A stretch of DNA of 37,550 nucleotides from assembly GCA_905250885.1 (NCBI GenBank), contig CAJNOQ010001005.1:1-37550 (forward strand), written 5' to 3'. The first letter of the stretch is position 1. Each line of letters starts with the position of its first letter. The notes under the pieces are model-generated. The model did no database searches, was not told the origin of the DNA, and saw only the letters and a list, made by a program, of their open reading frames with translations. This DNA comes from Didymodactylos carnosus. Its lineage: Eukaryota; Rotifera; Eurotatoria; Philodinida; Philodinidae. Of this stretch, positions 1 through 11,957 are shown one piece after another. The position numbers and the translations under genes were made by a program.

Positions 1-1281
1 CCGTTCAGATAAATTTTTGTGTCCGTTCGTATTGTACCATAGTGAAAGAAAAAAGTAGGTTTAGTGTAAGTCTTTTGGGAGTGCGGTAAAAGCTTTAGGA
101 GAATCTGCTTTACCGCTGTAATCTTCTAAACAGACTTTGCCTTGTTACATCATTCACCGTGATAGTACTACAGCATTTTTGAGAAAGAAAATTAGGTATG
201 CACCCATATCTTTCAATACACCTATATATCTTGCAGTTGATTGATGATCGTATATTGGTTTTCGTATAATCAATCAACGTAGAATATTATGAAATCTAAT
301 CATGGTGAATTTATTTGTTATGAATACGCCGGTTACCGTGGTATGAAGAATACTGCGTGATCTACTGAGAGAAATTATTTCATGTTTTTATTTTGATCGG
401 TCAAGTACTAACTACAGAAGAATGATAAAAATGAAAAAATAACTAATTTTTTCCCAAGAATTCGTCGATAAAATTTGACTGGACTCACCCAAGAAAGTCT
501 TAATGACCGTTCTCATCTCTAGCTGTCAAGCTGATAGTCTACATATAAATTAAAAATCTATCATTCATATCTTCAGATTGTACATTATTTAATATTGTCG
601 TTATTCTTACTAGTAAATTACACTTTTTCTCATAACTTCGTCTATCGTCAATGAGGATAATTAAACGATCCTTATAAATTTATCTAGAGTAGTTGAACAG
701 AAAATAAAATTTAGACGAATAATTCATTTTGTGGAAGTGATGAAAAAAAAACCAATAATGGGTTTTCATATTATTCTAGATAAGAATATCAAAAAGTAAA
801 ATCCAATTTTCTGAGACAATATTCGATCCAAAATTTCACTTATGTACATGAACAATTTGGCGATAAAACATAAACTACTGACACTCCAACCAAAGAAAAC
901 TTACCCGCTAATCTCTACACCATCAGAAACATTTTCGTGTACAAACTCAAAATATATCAGAGCAGAGATCAAAATTTTTTCACTCATTGTAATTCAGAAT
1001 TGTTCTATTGGTCGTTATAAATAAACGCTTTATGAGTATAATGTTCAACAAACCAGTTACAAAATCAAGGCAAACATCGCCGTGCATGTGGCTAAAGAAA
1101 GCCAACCGCACTGATTGTTATCAAATGATTTACCTACTTTCGATGTGTCAACGGATGTCGTATTTTTTATTTGTTTTCTCTAAATCGTGAGCATTTCAAT
1201 TTTCTTTCGTTCACATGTCGCAGTTAAACAAAACAAGTACAAGAAAACATTTGTAAAACAAAATTTAATTTTTATCATGAT
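1..1281. other. Intergenic, no gene recognised
   Basis: AT-rich sequence downstream of the minus-strand RPL4 gene. Only short open frames of about 60 codons occur, and none has a recognisable motif or convincing splice context. No RNA gene or long repeat was seen. An ATTAAA-like sequence on the minus strand (plus 1264-1269) lies just past the RPL4 stop and could be its poly(A) signal, though it is very close to the stop. Confidence 0.4.
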
Positions 1282-4200
1282 TTAACTTGTTTTTGTTGTT
1301 GAAGTGGTAGACGCTTTGCCTGATGATTTAACGGTTGTTGTAGTTGTTTTTGTGGTTTCACGTTTAGTTACAGTAGCAAAACTACCTTTATTCTTTGAAT
1401 TTGTCTAAAGTGAAACAGAAAATGAAAAAGCAATTAATGATTATGAGCAACACAGAATTCTACAATCAGATGAATTTTTCTATTACACAAGCACAACTAA
1501 TACAGGAAAAAATGTTAAAGATCCAGCATTTCTGTAGAAGTAAGTTCGACAAACGACAAACTCCCGTCCTTCTCTCTATAAAAGAAAAATTTAAAGATAG
1601 AAAATAAGTCTTCAAAACTATTTCTCACTTGCAATCAACAAACTGATTATCTCTTTCGAAAAATGAATTAGCCTAGGCTGTTGAATAGTGCAAGATCAAG
1701 TGTATGTTCAAGATGAGGAAGAAATGTCCAGGTTTAAAATTCTAAACATCTCCGAAGACAATGAACACGAAATATTCTATACCTCTTTGTTTTTAAAGGA
1801 TATTCCACAAGAGAGAACATCCTTTCAAGATAAGAGGCCGTGAATGAAAGAGCGACACCGAATATAACATGCTGATCATGGAGTACTCAATGACATTCTA
1901 TTAGTAAAACAGAATAGAGTTATATCTATTTGAGAAAATCTTCGAAAGTGGTTAAATGAGCGTCAGCTAAATGTGTTCTAACTTCACTATAGAATTCAGA
2001 GTTGAATTGTTCAATAGACATCATTCGCTCGTACACAGCTTTAGGAATACTAAAACTTAACATGTAGAATCTGAACGTAGAGTTGTCCAGATAAAAAAAC
2101 TGAAACATCTTCGAGAATGATCAACTCTATTCTAAAAACAAGAATCTGAGACAATAGTAAAATAGCATTTTCTGATAAGATATTTGTTTCACAACTGATT
2201 TCTGCTAAGCACAAGACAATGCTACCATTTTACCGGAAAGGAGATTTGTGACTCGAGAACAAAGAAAACAAGTTTTCTCACAATAATCCTTCATCCAAGA
2301 TCCTACTAATACAGCGAAATAATAACAGTTTGTATCTACACTTGAGGAAGAGTCGCTCCATCAGTGAACGCCTCCGAAGAATGCAGAACGTATTTATTCT
2401 TCCTCTCATTAAATAAGAAGAATTTCATGAATTTGAAACACTCTTCATGGATAAGAGAATATTATAGAGAAAATAGTGCTATCTCAGTTCTAAGTATTGA
2501 ACATACTCTTTTTGTTGTTGAACGTCCTTTAACAATTTGTGCTAATGATCGTCGTTTTTGTATTGATGAATATGGATTTAGACGAACCATTAATGACATA
2601 TTTTTCAATGGATTTTTCTTCACTTTACGACGTTGCTGACGTTTACTAAATATAAACAAAGACAAATGTAACCTACATAGAATTGGCAGAGAAAGTAGAT
2701 CTTACATTGGTGCACGTAATACATTTTGAATTTCGGTTGCTTGCAATAAGCGACCAAGATCACTGTTTGTCATTAATGGCATTGGTAAACTAGAAAAAGA
2801 AATTAACAAAACATGGTCCGTGGTCACTAACTGTAAGGAGTACAATTTTCATTCATGACTGAGTACATCTCTTTCTATTTCTATTTGAAAAATTACGTGT
2901 TAAATGTTGAGTTACCAACAACAAGACTTGACGGTTTTGTTCGTCACATACATCAACAAAACCGTGTTCGAATTTGGGCGCTGATCAGTCATTTATTAAT
3001 CTTGCGCAAGTTACTCAAGTTCAAGTGTCTCGCTTCATCCGTTTGAAAACATGCTTACTGCATTATAATGTACAACATACTTTCTGTCGCACAAACCTAC
3101 TAATTAGCGTGTATGAGAAGCTCGAGATACTCTGTATTAAGCTAGACTCATGGACAAGGATATAGTTGGAAATTAGTAAAGAGATTGATGACCACCTTCG
3201 AAGATTCTAATCTTCACAGATGTCGAGTCGCTCGAAACTAACAAGTCACTCATAGCTTGTCAGCATCCTATAACGACATCAGTAGTCGCAAGGTAAGATA
3301 TTCTTTCTTTATTTTATGGTTGCCAAAAGCTAATGTTTATCGCAGTTTTCTCTCTACAATCACTGTTCAAAAATGATACTTGTTGTACAGTACTATAAGC
3401 TAACGAGTATTTCTTTTTCTTTATTATTTAGCAATATTCAGTAATTTTCAAGAGTGACACTTGAATCATTCGTCAGAAATGCATTGAGGAAGATAAGCAG
3501 TTTGACTTAACTTAAAACTGGAAGCATTTTGCATGATTTCGCCCTACTGTTCTGAATTGTAAAATAAAAAGAAAGAATGCGCTAAATCAACTTTTTTATT
3601 CATAGTTGTGACAGACAGTTAAATGCTTTGTTGAACGAAGCATCAGAGTTATTTGTCAACATAATTAGTTGGCAAACAAATGTCAACCTCTGAGTTGAAT
3701 TTCATCAACATCATTTGCTTCAATCTATACTGTTAGAAAATATCTACTCAGAAACGCACGTTTGAGAATAACAAACCGTGATACCACGCCTTAAACTACA
3801 CTGACTGACATTATGTGATGAACTTACTTGTAATCAGTTTTTCTAACTGATTTTGTTTTCCATGTTCCATATAATTTGTCTAATTCTCTGAATGCATCTT
3901 CGGTCCAAATACAAAAACGACCAACATGTCCACCTGGAGCCAAACGCAATAAATTTAAACGTTGGATACTCAACAATGTCACACCTAAAACAAGAGAAAA
4001 TGACTGAACAAATTCATTATTTAGGTATTTTTTTGGAGAAAAAAATGTATATAGTTTAAAGACTTAAAGATAGAAGATAAGTCTTCAAAACTATTTCTCA
4101 CTTGCAATCAACAAACTGATCATCTCTTTCGAAAAATGAATTAGCCTAGGCTGTTGAATAGTGCAAGATCAAGTGTATGTTCAAGATGAGGAAGAAATGT

Positions 4201-7200
4201 CCAGGTTTAAAATTCTAAACATCTCCGAAGACAATGAACACGAAATATTCTATACCTCTTTGTTTTTAAAGGATATTCCACAAGAGAGAACATCCTTTCA
4301 AGATAAGAGGCCGTGAATGAAAGAGCGACACCGAATATAACATGCTGATCATGGAGTACTCAATGACATTCTATTAGTAAAACAGAATAGAGTTATATCT
4401 ATTTGAGAAAATCTTCGAAAGTGGTTAAATGAGCGTCAGCTAAATGTGTTCTAACTTCACTATAGAATTCAGAGTTGAATTGTTCAATAGACATCATTCG
4501 CTCGTACACAGCTTTAGGAATACTAAAACTTAACATGTAGAATCTGAACGTAGAGTTGTCCAGATAAAAAAACTGAAACATCTTCGAGAATGATCAACTC
4601 TATTCTAAAAACAAGAATCTGAGACAATAGTAAAATAGCATTTTCTGATAAGATATTTGTTTCACAACTGATTTCTGCTAAGCACAAGACAATGCTACCA
4701 TTTTACCGGAAAGGAGATTTGTGACTCGAGAACAAAGAAAACAAGTTTTCTCACAATAATCCTTCATCCAAGATCCTACTAATACAGCGAAATAATAACA
4801 GTTTGTATCTACACTTGAGGAAGAGTCGCTCCATCAGTGAACGCCTCCGAAGAATGCAGAACGTATTTATTCTTCCTCTCATTAAATAAGAAGAATTTCA
4901 TGAATTTGAAACACTCTTCATGGATAAGAGAATATTACAGAAAAAAAGTTTGTTTTTTAGCTCATCTTGTTTTTCGACAGTGCGAATTGAATGGATCTCC
5001 CTTTCGACTGATCGTCCCTAACTAGGCATTCGTCGAAAGACTCATGTTTTTCCAGGAGCGATTCAAAGAAACACTCCTTGAAACCATTAATAAAGAATCT
5101 ATCGATAGCAGAAAATAAAAACCATGAAATTCTCTATCCAGTTACTCACACAGATACATTTTTGGGGCTAATACATCAATTTCTGTGGATTATAAAACTT
5201 ATCCGAAAAACCTGAACTTTTCAGCTTTTATCTCAGTCAAAATGACTTTCATAAAGAAAAACCAAGTAGCATATGTGAATACTGCAGGTTGGTATCCAGA
5301 TTAAGAACATGTAGAAGATACTCTTCATTTTGTGTCAAATGCTCTGCTCACAAACTGGCTGGCGATATTCTTTTTAGAAAGGTTTAGAATACAAATGTGA
5401 CTTCATCCGTCGATGTATCTGCATCAAAAAGTGATCGTACTTACTCTCATTACTTAACGATTGCATGTACTCTGTTTTTCGATTTTAAAGGTGTGCTGTT
5501 TGTGGATGATATAATGAGGGGTAAAACTTCGATTTGTTTTCTCTAAGTTTGTATGTTTAGCACTCTCCTGCTGACTTTATGTACCTAGTCAACTTCTTAT
5601 ACAAACCAGAAAAAACGGTACGGGTAGAAAAATTCTTTACAGCGTATGATAATGCTGCTGTACTATCAAATTTAGGTTTTTCCTTTCAGATAACAATAGT
5701 TAACGAAAGCAAGTTTATTCTTTTGTTTGTACATTACCAGGTATATTTCTGAACGCTTTTTTAATTCCATGATCTGCATTATAAATAATAACCGGGCCAC
5801 GTTTCATTACTGTTCGTCGATTACGCATTTTGCCTTTACCAGCACGCGTATGTTTCGATGCGTAGACCTAAGCATACAAAACACAATAGAAACAGATAGA
5901 CCAACAATGAAGAAGAAAACAAACACGTTTAAGAGTAAAAAAAACCCTATTTAAACAAAAAGCGTAATCTTTTTTCTCTATTAGTCCGTGTTTAAGAGCA
6001 AAATTACTAGTATTTGAGTGATAGCTGTTTTATCTCTCATCAAGAGGAACTATTATCACAAAAGCAATCGAACCTTTAGAATATCCTGCCATGCGCCAAG
6101 CTTTCGTAGCACAGCAACAGCTTCTTTTGTTTTTCGTAAACTTTCAACATCTTTTGATATTACAAGTGGGATTTCAGGTACATTTTCGATACTATGGCCT
6201 TAAAAGACAAAAAAAAGCATCTATTAGTATTGTAAACCTTCAAAAACATGTTTCTCATAAATGTATATTAATCCTTAATCTTTCAATCAACCACTTCTCT
6301 ACAGCATACCTTTTGCCATAATAAGTGACGGTACACCACTGGCTGCTATAGCTGATACAGTAGCATAACGTCGTTGATTTAAATTGATTTTTCTATGCCA
6401 TTTTCGCCAGATTTTTGTTGGTGCATACATTCTTCCACCACGACACATATTACCGAAGGCACCTTGACCACTTCGATGAGTACCACCACCACGAACACGT
6501 GGAATACGAGCTACTGCACGACCGGTACCCCAAGATTGAGCACTTGTCTGTTCACCTAGAAAGAGAAAAACCATAGTGCAGTTAGAAAATAGATTCTTTT
6601 CCAGAAATACTGTTATCGAGAAAAGAAGTTTTGTATTATTGTGAAATAATTTGCTGACACTCTTTGAAAGTTTACTGACTGTAGAGAATGAGATGCGCAT
6701 TATTTATAAAACAACCTCCATGTGGTCATTATCTTTATTCAATGTTCTTCAAACAGTTTTTATGTACACGCTTACCAGCTTTGTTACTAACAGCATGTGC
6801 TTGACGTTTATTTCTTCTCATTTGATCATGAACAAAACTAACAATGTCTGTGCGAATTGGTGCACGAAACACAACTGGTAATGCAATCTGCTTTCCGGTT
6901 GGTTGACCTTTTGCATCATATATACTGACAAGCGGTCTTGATGCTGCCTGAAATGAAAAGAATTAACTATTTTTTATAATCTCATAAACTTCACCACCAG
7001 AAAAGCAAATTACATCACAAGTTCTCCCTACAGAGGTGAAGAATCACAACTACTCAAACTTTATAAAACACTAAAAAAAGACCAAAGTTAATGCAACGCA
7101 TGTGGAAAAAATTATAGACTCGAAACTGGAATACTAAACATAGTAACAGCGTCTTTCTTAACTTTTCTACTCATCCAGATTCATATTAGAAAGCTCTGAA

Positions 7201-7215
7201 CAAATATCTTACCAT
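1282..7215 (-). CDS. RPL4: 60S ribosomal protein L4 (eL4/uL4), nine coding exons
   Basis: Structural protein of the large ribosomal subunit, with a long loop that lines the peptide exit tunnel. Coding exons (complement): 7213-7215, 6776-6947, 6310-6555, 6074-6198, 5738-5867, 3828-3984, 2706-2789, 2507-2645, 1282-1392. All junctions are GT-AG and in phase, giving 388 residues, a normal eL4 length. The start ATG is the last codon of exon 1, followed at once by GTAAGA, and exon 2 opens with Ala-Ala-Ser-Arg-Pro-Leu-Val as in animal eL4. Diagnostic stretches are [53 protein letters not shown] and VKKNPLKN. The C-terminal tail is short and Thr/Lys/Ser-rich where the vertebrate protein has a longer Lys/Ala-rich extension. 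The intron-4 donor (GTTCGA) is weak. Introns 5 and 8 each contain a copy of the same 880-bp repeat, and intron 6 contains a candidate snoRNA. Family identity is certain, and exon edges are predictions. Confidence 0.95.
1591..2470. repeat. 880-bp repeat, copy 1, in last RPL4 intron
   Basis: Matches 4064-4943 base for base at a constant offset of 2473, with no indel seen and only a few substitutions (for example in the first 20 bases, and t/c near 1644). It lies in the intron between the last two RPL4 coding exons. No clear terminal inverted repeat, poly(A) tail or target-site duplication was seen. On the minus strand it holds a 60-codon open frame (1926-2108, starting at ATG) that is the same in both copies and has ordinary protein-like composition. 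I recognise no family. An in-frame TGA sits five codons upstream of its ATG. Confidence 0.85.
3637..3721 (-). ncRNA. Candidate C/D-box snoRNA in RPL4 intron 6
   Basis: Read on the minus strand, the same strand as the host gene. It starts with GAAGCA, followed one base later by ATGATGT (a C box with one mismatch to RTGATGA). A second near-match, TTGATGA, overlaps just after it. It ends with a perfect D box, CTGA, followed directly by TGCTTC, which pairs exactly with the opening GAAGCA as a terminal stem. The length of 85 nt and the intronic position fit the family. Vertebrate RPL4 introns host C/D snoRNAs (U16 and U18 families), so the setting is plausible. Start and end resemble U18 as I remember it, but the interior does not clearly match. 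The putative guide lies just upstream of the D box (about 3647-3662). Its rRNA target was not determined. Confidence 0.5.
4064..4943. repeat. 880-bp repeat, copy 2, in RPL4 intron 5
   Basis: Second copy of the sequence at 1591-2470, same orientation, in the intron between the exons at 3828-3984 and 5738-5867. The 60-codon minus-strand frame recurs at 4399-4581 with the same translation. Identity ends abruptly near 4943, and the bases after it (4944-5737) are unrelated to those after copy 1. The rest of this long intron shows nothing recognisable. Confidence 0.85.
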
Positions 7216-8276
7216 TTCTTAAGAGGTTTGAATATATCAAAAATATAATTACTTCTGCACAGTTGTAATAATTTTAAGCAAAAGATTCAGCAGAAAAACA
7301 CTTTCATTCTTCATTCCGCAAACAAGGGGGCCAATGTTCCGACCAATTAGTGTAGATGAAACAGAGGTTCATGAGCACTGTGAAATGGTAAAGTATAAAT
7401 TTACGAAGAAAGTATATCTTGATCTTCAAGAAGAAGCTTTGTGCAGTGACACACAATCTTAAATGCACACGTGCATTGCGAGCGGACACTGTCAGCTTTT
7501 ATAATGGACAAAGTGTAAAATTCTGTTAGCTGTTTTACTGAACCAATAGCAACTACTACGAAGAAAAACGTGTCTTATAGTTTTTTGATCGTTATTTCCT
7601 TTTAGCTCCAAATGGTTTGAAGGAGAGACTGTCTACGTCAATTCGCATTGATTACATTTGGGACTTAAAGGAAACAACACATGTTTACCGCTATAGTCAT
7701 CAGTTTCTAAATCAACTTAATATTCGTCCTTTTACACTGCCATGTTGTCATTCTGCATATTTGCTGGCATTTTTATTAAAATTCCTTCTAGACTAAGCCG
7801 ATACAAGCTCTCTTTATACATACATATAGGCCATTAATCTGTATGTATGCAAATGTTCTAAAATGCTTTATGTATTAGCATTAATTAACAGTAGTAGTTA
7901 TTGAAATTCCAATGTCATTTTCTTAATAACTATTAATTTGCTAATACTTACTATTAACTATTAACGCAGTTCCACTGTTAAACGCTCTTAAATGAAACAA
8001 TGAGTATATAGATATCACGATAAAATACAGTACGATCACCATATTGAAGATAGAACTTCAGTATGATGATGATACGTTTTTACCGAAACTGATAAAAATA
8101 AATGTGAACAAGAAGAACGTTGTTCTATTTGTCGTGTTTTTGCTTATTTCAAGATGAAAGTATTTTGACATATTCATGAGATACTAATGATCTCAAGCAA
8201 TGCCAACATCGACGATTAAATGTTTACTTCTCACAATTGAAATGTTTGAGATACTTTTGCATTTTTTGTACTGCAG
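7216..8276. other. Divergent intergenic region between RPL4 and a membrane-protein gene
   Basis: About 1.06 kb separates the RPL4 start (minus) from the next start (plus), so both promoters and the 5' untranslated parts should lie here. I could not fix a TATA box or initiator with confidence. Short repeats of ATTAACT/TTAATA type occur near 7880-7975. No coding exon is supported. Confidence 0.4.
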
Positions 8277-8689
8277 ATGAACAGTACAATCGTTTCAACG
8301 TAAGTTACCTTACTTACATATCTCATATGCCTAGATAGTTAGATAATGTATTTTGCTATAGCTTTTCATTCGATATTCAACGCTGTAATTTGTTTTTATC
8401 GTTTAGTTTATCCGCTTCTGATTTTCCAACATTCACAACGACAATTTTATCCTCTAGACAGTCGTTTATTCTCTCAACAACAAAACTCCTGATTTTAATT
8501 CCTTCCTGTATTGTGTGTCTTGTCTTTTTACTTCTAATAATTTATTTGTGTAAATTATTCTATGATTATATTATACAACGAAGAAGAAAACAAACGATTA
8601 ATAACAGCGTTGGAAAACAACAACAAAGTGAAAGTGACGCAAACAGCGGACAATCATCTTCGTTAGCTGCACTTTACTCGCCGTCTTAG
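8277..8689 (+). CDS. Small single-pass membrane protein, unknown function, two exons
   Basis: Exons 8277-8299 and 8407-8689 join in phase (AC|T) across a GTAAGT...TTTAG intron of 107 bp and encode 101 residues. The first exon is only 23 bp and gives Met-Asn-Ser-Thr-Ile-Val-Ser. The product has a Ser/Thr-rich N-terminal stretch of about 35 residues, one long hydrophobic segment (about residues 37-62, rich in Leu, Ile, Val and Cys), then an Arg-Arg-Arg-Lys stop-transfer cluster and a polar tail rich in Ser, Gln and Asn. By the positive-inside rule the N terminus would be outside the cytosol. An AATAAA lies 178 bp after the stop. No family was recognised. Without the short first exon the second exon has no ATG, so the spliced model is preferred, but a different upstream exon is possible. 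Confidence 0.55.
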
Positions 8690-8866
8690 CTTTAATTTTT
8701 CTCAGCTTGTTTTTCTTAAACCGGTGATTTTTTTTTACCAATGAAAAATAGAATCTCATAAATGTTTGTATGTGTTTGAGTGTATATATATGTGTAAATA
8801 CAGATATTGAACATGTCAGAATATTTAAATGTACATAAAAATTTTGTTTCTTATTGTACAATTTTT

Positions 8867-8872
8867 AATAAA
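8867..8872 (+). terminator. Poly(A) signal AATAAA
   Basis: Canonical hexamer in the T-rich stretch downstream of the stop at 8689. It would end the small membrane-protein transcript before the next gene begins at 9235. Confidence 0.5.
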
Positions 8873-9234
8873 CTACTTAGTTAGTCAAATTTCTTTGTTC
8901 GATTAGACAAATTAAAATTTGTCAAAAGAAGATTAAATTTGTTAAAAGTTCTCTATCAGCTTTAAACCGATCAAAATTAAAATATCTACTGCGATTAGAT
9001 TAGAAATTAATTGTAAGATGTCGCTGTTTTTGTATCTTACTCCTTTCTTGCAGATGGACAACTGGTTGTCCTCAGAAAAAAGGAATGCCTTAGTAACGGA
9101 GTGGTTGTTTTATCATCTCCCTACAGACCAATTCGTATGAACGACACGATAATCTCTAACCATTTCCGAGAAGAAGAATATTTTTAGACTCAACTGAGAC
9201 TGCTAATCTGTTATAGATCATTCTATTTTTTGTC

Positions 9235-10673
9235 ATGTTTTCAATCAAGGGCTATGCTCAAAATTATCTATGGGGTATGAAAGGATCCTCGAGTTTAGTT
9301 GCTCAGGTATCTGAAGCCAATGGATCTGAAATCAATCCCACACAAACGTATGCTGAATATTGGATGGGTACACATCCTAAAGGTGAATCATACTTGACGG
9401 ATGGTAATACAACTTTACGTTCTTATATTCAACAACAGAAAAAGTATTCGTCGTATGAAAACGGAAATTTACCTTATTTATTTAAAATTTTGAGTGTTCA
9501 AACAGCATTAAGTATTCAGGCTCATCCAAATAAACAACATGCCCGAGAATTACATGAAAAAAATCCGAAAGAATATCCGGATGATAATCATAAACCAGAA
9601 ATGGCAATAGCTCTCACGCATTTTGAATGTCTATGTGCATTTCGGCAATATAAAGAAATTAATTATTATCTAAAAAAGTACGAACAATTACGAATATTAT
9701 GCGATCCTAAAGTAAGTAGCTTGTGTACAATGTAGTAGTAGTAGTAGTGAACAACGTTAATACGAACAATTCACTTTTCCGAATGCTATCCTTGTGGTAA
9801 AAATGCAAATAAAAGCCGTTCGTTTTTTTCTTTGTAGGTTTGTGAACAATTTTCTAATGCCGTACAAAACAATTCATCCGACAAAAATTTACAGAAAGAT
9901 TTATTGTCATCTCTCTATCAAAATCTGATGAAAAGTGATAAAGTAAAACTTGAACATTGTGTTCAAGCTCATTTAAATGATCTTAAACACGCAGACTCTT
10001 CAGATGAATGTGCTTCTCTTTCACAATTATTTCAACGTTTAAATGAACAATTTCCAAATGATGTCGGTTTATTTTCAATTTATTTTTTCAATTATTTGAC
10101 GTTAGAACCCGGTGAAGCTATTTTTTTACCGGCTAATATACCACACGCTTATTTGTATGGAAATTGTGTTGAATGTATGGCATGTTCGGATAATGTTGTA
10201 CGAGCAGGTTTCACGCCAAAATTCAAAGATATTGATACACTTATTACAATGCTAAACTATGAAGAATATACGCCGGAAAAAACCAAATTTAAAGCAAAAA
10301 AGATAAACGAAAGGTAACGGTTACGCTAAGAACGCTCATCAGTGCTTAAAAAAAAATTAATCATTTTTCTGCACTACACTTTTTTATATTAAATATTTTT
10401 AGCATTCGTGAATTTAACCCAATAATTATCAATGATTTTATCGTTCAAGAAATTCGGTATGATGGTAAACAAGATGAATCAATTCATGTCGATGGTGTCA
10501 ATGGTCTAAGTCTTCTGATTATTATTACAGGTGAAGGACATGTGTCTGCGAATGAAAGTAAAGCGTATGATTATAGAAAAGGAAATGTTTATTTTATTGA
10601 ACAAAATCAATCGATTACATTTAAAACAAATCAAGAATTATTAGCTTACAGAGCATACGCATTATCACAATAA
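9235..10673 (+). CDS. MPI: Mannose-6-phosphate isomerase (type I), three exons
   Basis: Zinc enzyme interconverting fructose-6-phosphate and mannose-6-phosphate in the cytosol, supplying mannose for glycosylation and GDP-mannose. Exons 9235-9711, 9838-10313 and 10403-10673 join in phase (0, then AG|C) with good GT-AG borders. The product is 407 residues, against 423 for the human enzyme. Visible motifs are the N-terminal NYLWGMKGSSSLVAQ, the zinc-site QAHPN (Gln95, His97), NHKPEMAIAL with Glu122, and the cupin block LEPGEAIFLPANIPHAYLYG with His262, followed by SDNVVRAGFTPKF with the substrate Arg281. No catalytic residue is missing. The ATG at 9235 gives the expected N terminus (Met-Phe-Ser-Ile-Lys-Gly). 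AATAAA follows 12 bases after the stop. It shows no functional link to its neighbours. Confidence 0.95.
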
Positions 10674-10685
10674 AAAAAAGCTTAA

Positions 10686-10691
10686 AATAAA
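10686..10691 (+). terminator. Poly(A) signal AATAAA for MPI
   Basis: Canonical hexamer 12 bases after the MPI stop codon, implying a very short 3' untranslated region. Confidence 0.5.
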
Positions 10692-11030
10692 TGTGCTTTC
10701 AACTTATTATTTGTTAGTCTATTTATTTTTATTTATGTATGACAATAATCTTTTAAACTTTTTCATCGTGTTACGTGTTAAATCACATCATATACGGATG
10801 GACTATGTGATGGACTTAGTCTTAAATATAATAGTAATTATTTGGTTGCTATTAAGAGCCTGATAGAAATGACCACTACGGTAGAATATTGGTGCTTATT
10901 TGATGAACGGTCAAGACAAACCAAATCTAATGGAAAATGTATTCTACAATACTGCAAAAAATTATCGACTTTATTGTCTGAGATTTAATATTTCTGCTTA
11001 CTGTGATGTTGAAGACAAATGCTAATATAC

Positions 11031-11312
11031 AGGGTGTCCCAAAAGTCATCATCCAATAAAAAATTTTAATAACTCCACCATTTCTCAACCAAACTTCAAA
11101 ATTGTTTTCTGTTTTGATAGAGAAACATTCTAAGTTTTATTTCATACAATTGGAAGCTCTTGTTAATATTTGAAAAAACGTTTGGATCTATTATAGTGGA
11201 ATGCAGATATTTTGAGACTCTTCTTTCTGATAAATTATGTACTGGAAAACTTTTCAAAAAGAACATGAATAATTTTTAATATTAAAGTAAAGTAGATGAT
11301 GACGGCTTTCAC
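11031..11312. repeat. Possible degenerate inverted-repeat element (GGGTGTCCC end)
   Basis: The left end AGGGTGTCCCAAAAGTCATC is the kind of terminus seen in many animal DNA transposons. About 280 bp on, GATGATGACGGCTTTCAC is an imperfect inverted counterpart (AAAG...GTCATCATC). The interior is AT-rich and non-coding. No target-site duplication was identified, so the call is tentative. Confidence 0.3.
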
Positions 11313-11957
11313 ATAATGAAATAATTATTCACTTTTGCTTAAAAATGTCTGGTTGGTGTGGATTTCTCCAACCATTGTTATTCCATGCTAGTATCTGGAA
11401 AAGTGCAAAAAAGTAATAAAAATATTTTTCAGCTAAAGTTTGAATATGCGCATAATTGATATACTTTGATCTTCGTAGAAGTACGTTTTATTCGTTTTTT
11501 CGCGTAGTTTTTTTCACGCAAAATGGCGAAATGATGACAACACCTGCTCACGCAGAATCTTGATGTTTTTGGAATTTGGTATATTTTCATCGGGGTATGT
11601 TTGAGTTGCTTATTTGACGATGTTCCAGTTGAGCCATCTGACTTATTTTTCAAAATATCAAAGTGGCTTATATATAGATGAAGGCTAATGGTTAATTATC
11701 AAACATTATTACCAACAACCGGTTGTTATGAACTTGAAAAAAATGACATCTTTTCGCGTGTGGTGTGGGTTATTATACGCAGAAAAACCGTGTTTAGTTA
11801 AAACCTCTCGTGATCACGCTCAAACAACACCACAAGGGAAGTTCTTCGTGCGTGAAATAGTTTACACCATGCGTAGAATATTCTTTTCACACGCCAAATA
11901 CTTTATATTTTCAACGTAGCGAGAACCTGCTAAAATTCAGATCATTTTGAAAAATTC

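Noticed and set aside
1926..2108. 60-codon minus-strand frame as an independent gene
   Set aside because: It occurs identically in both copies of an intronic repeat and has no known motif, so it is described with the repeat.
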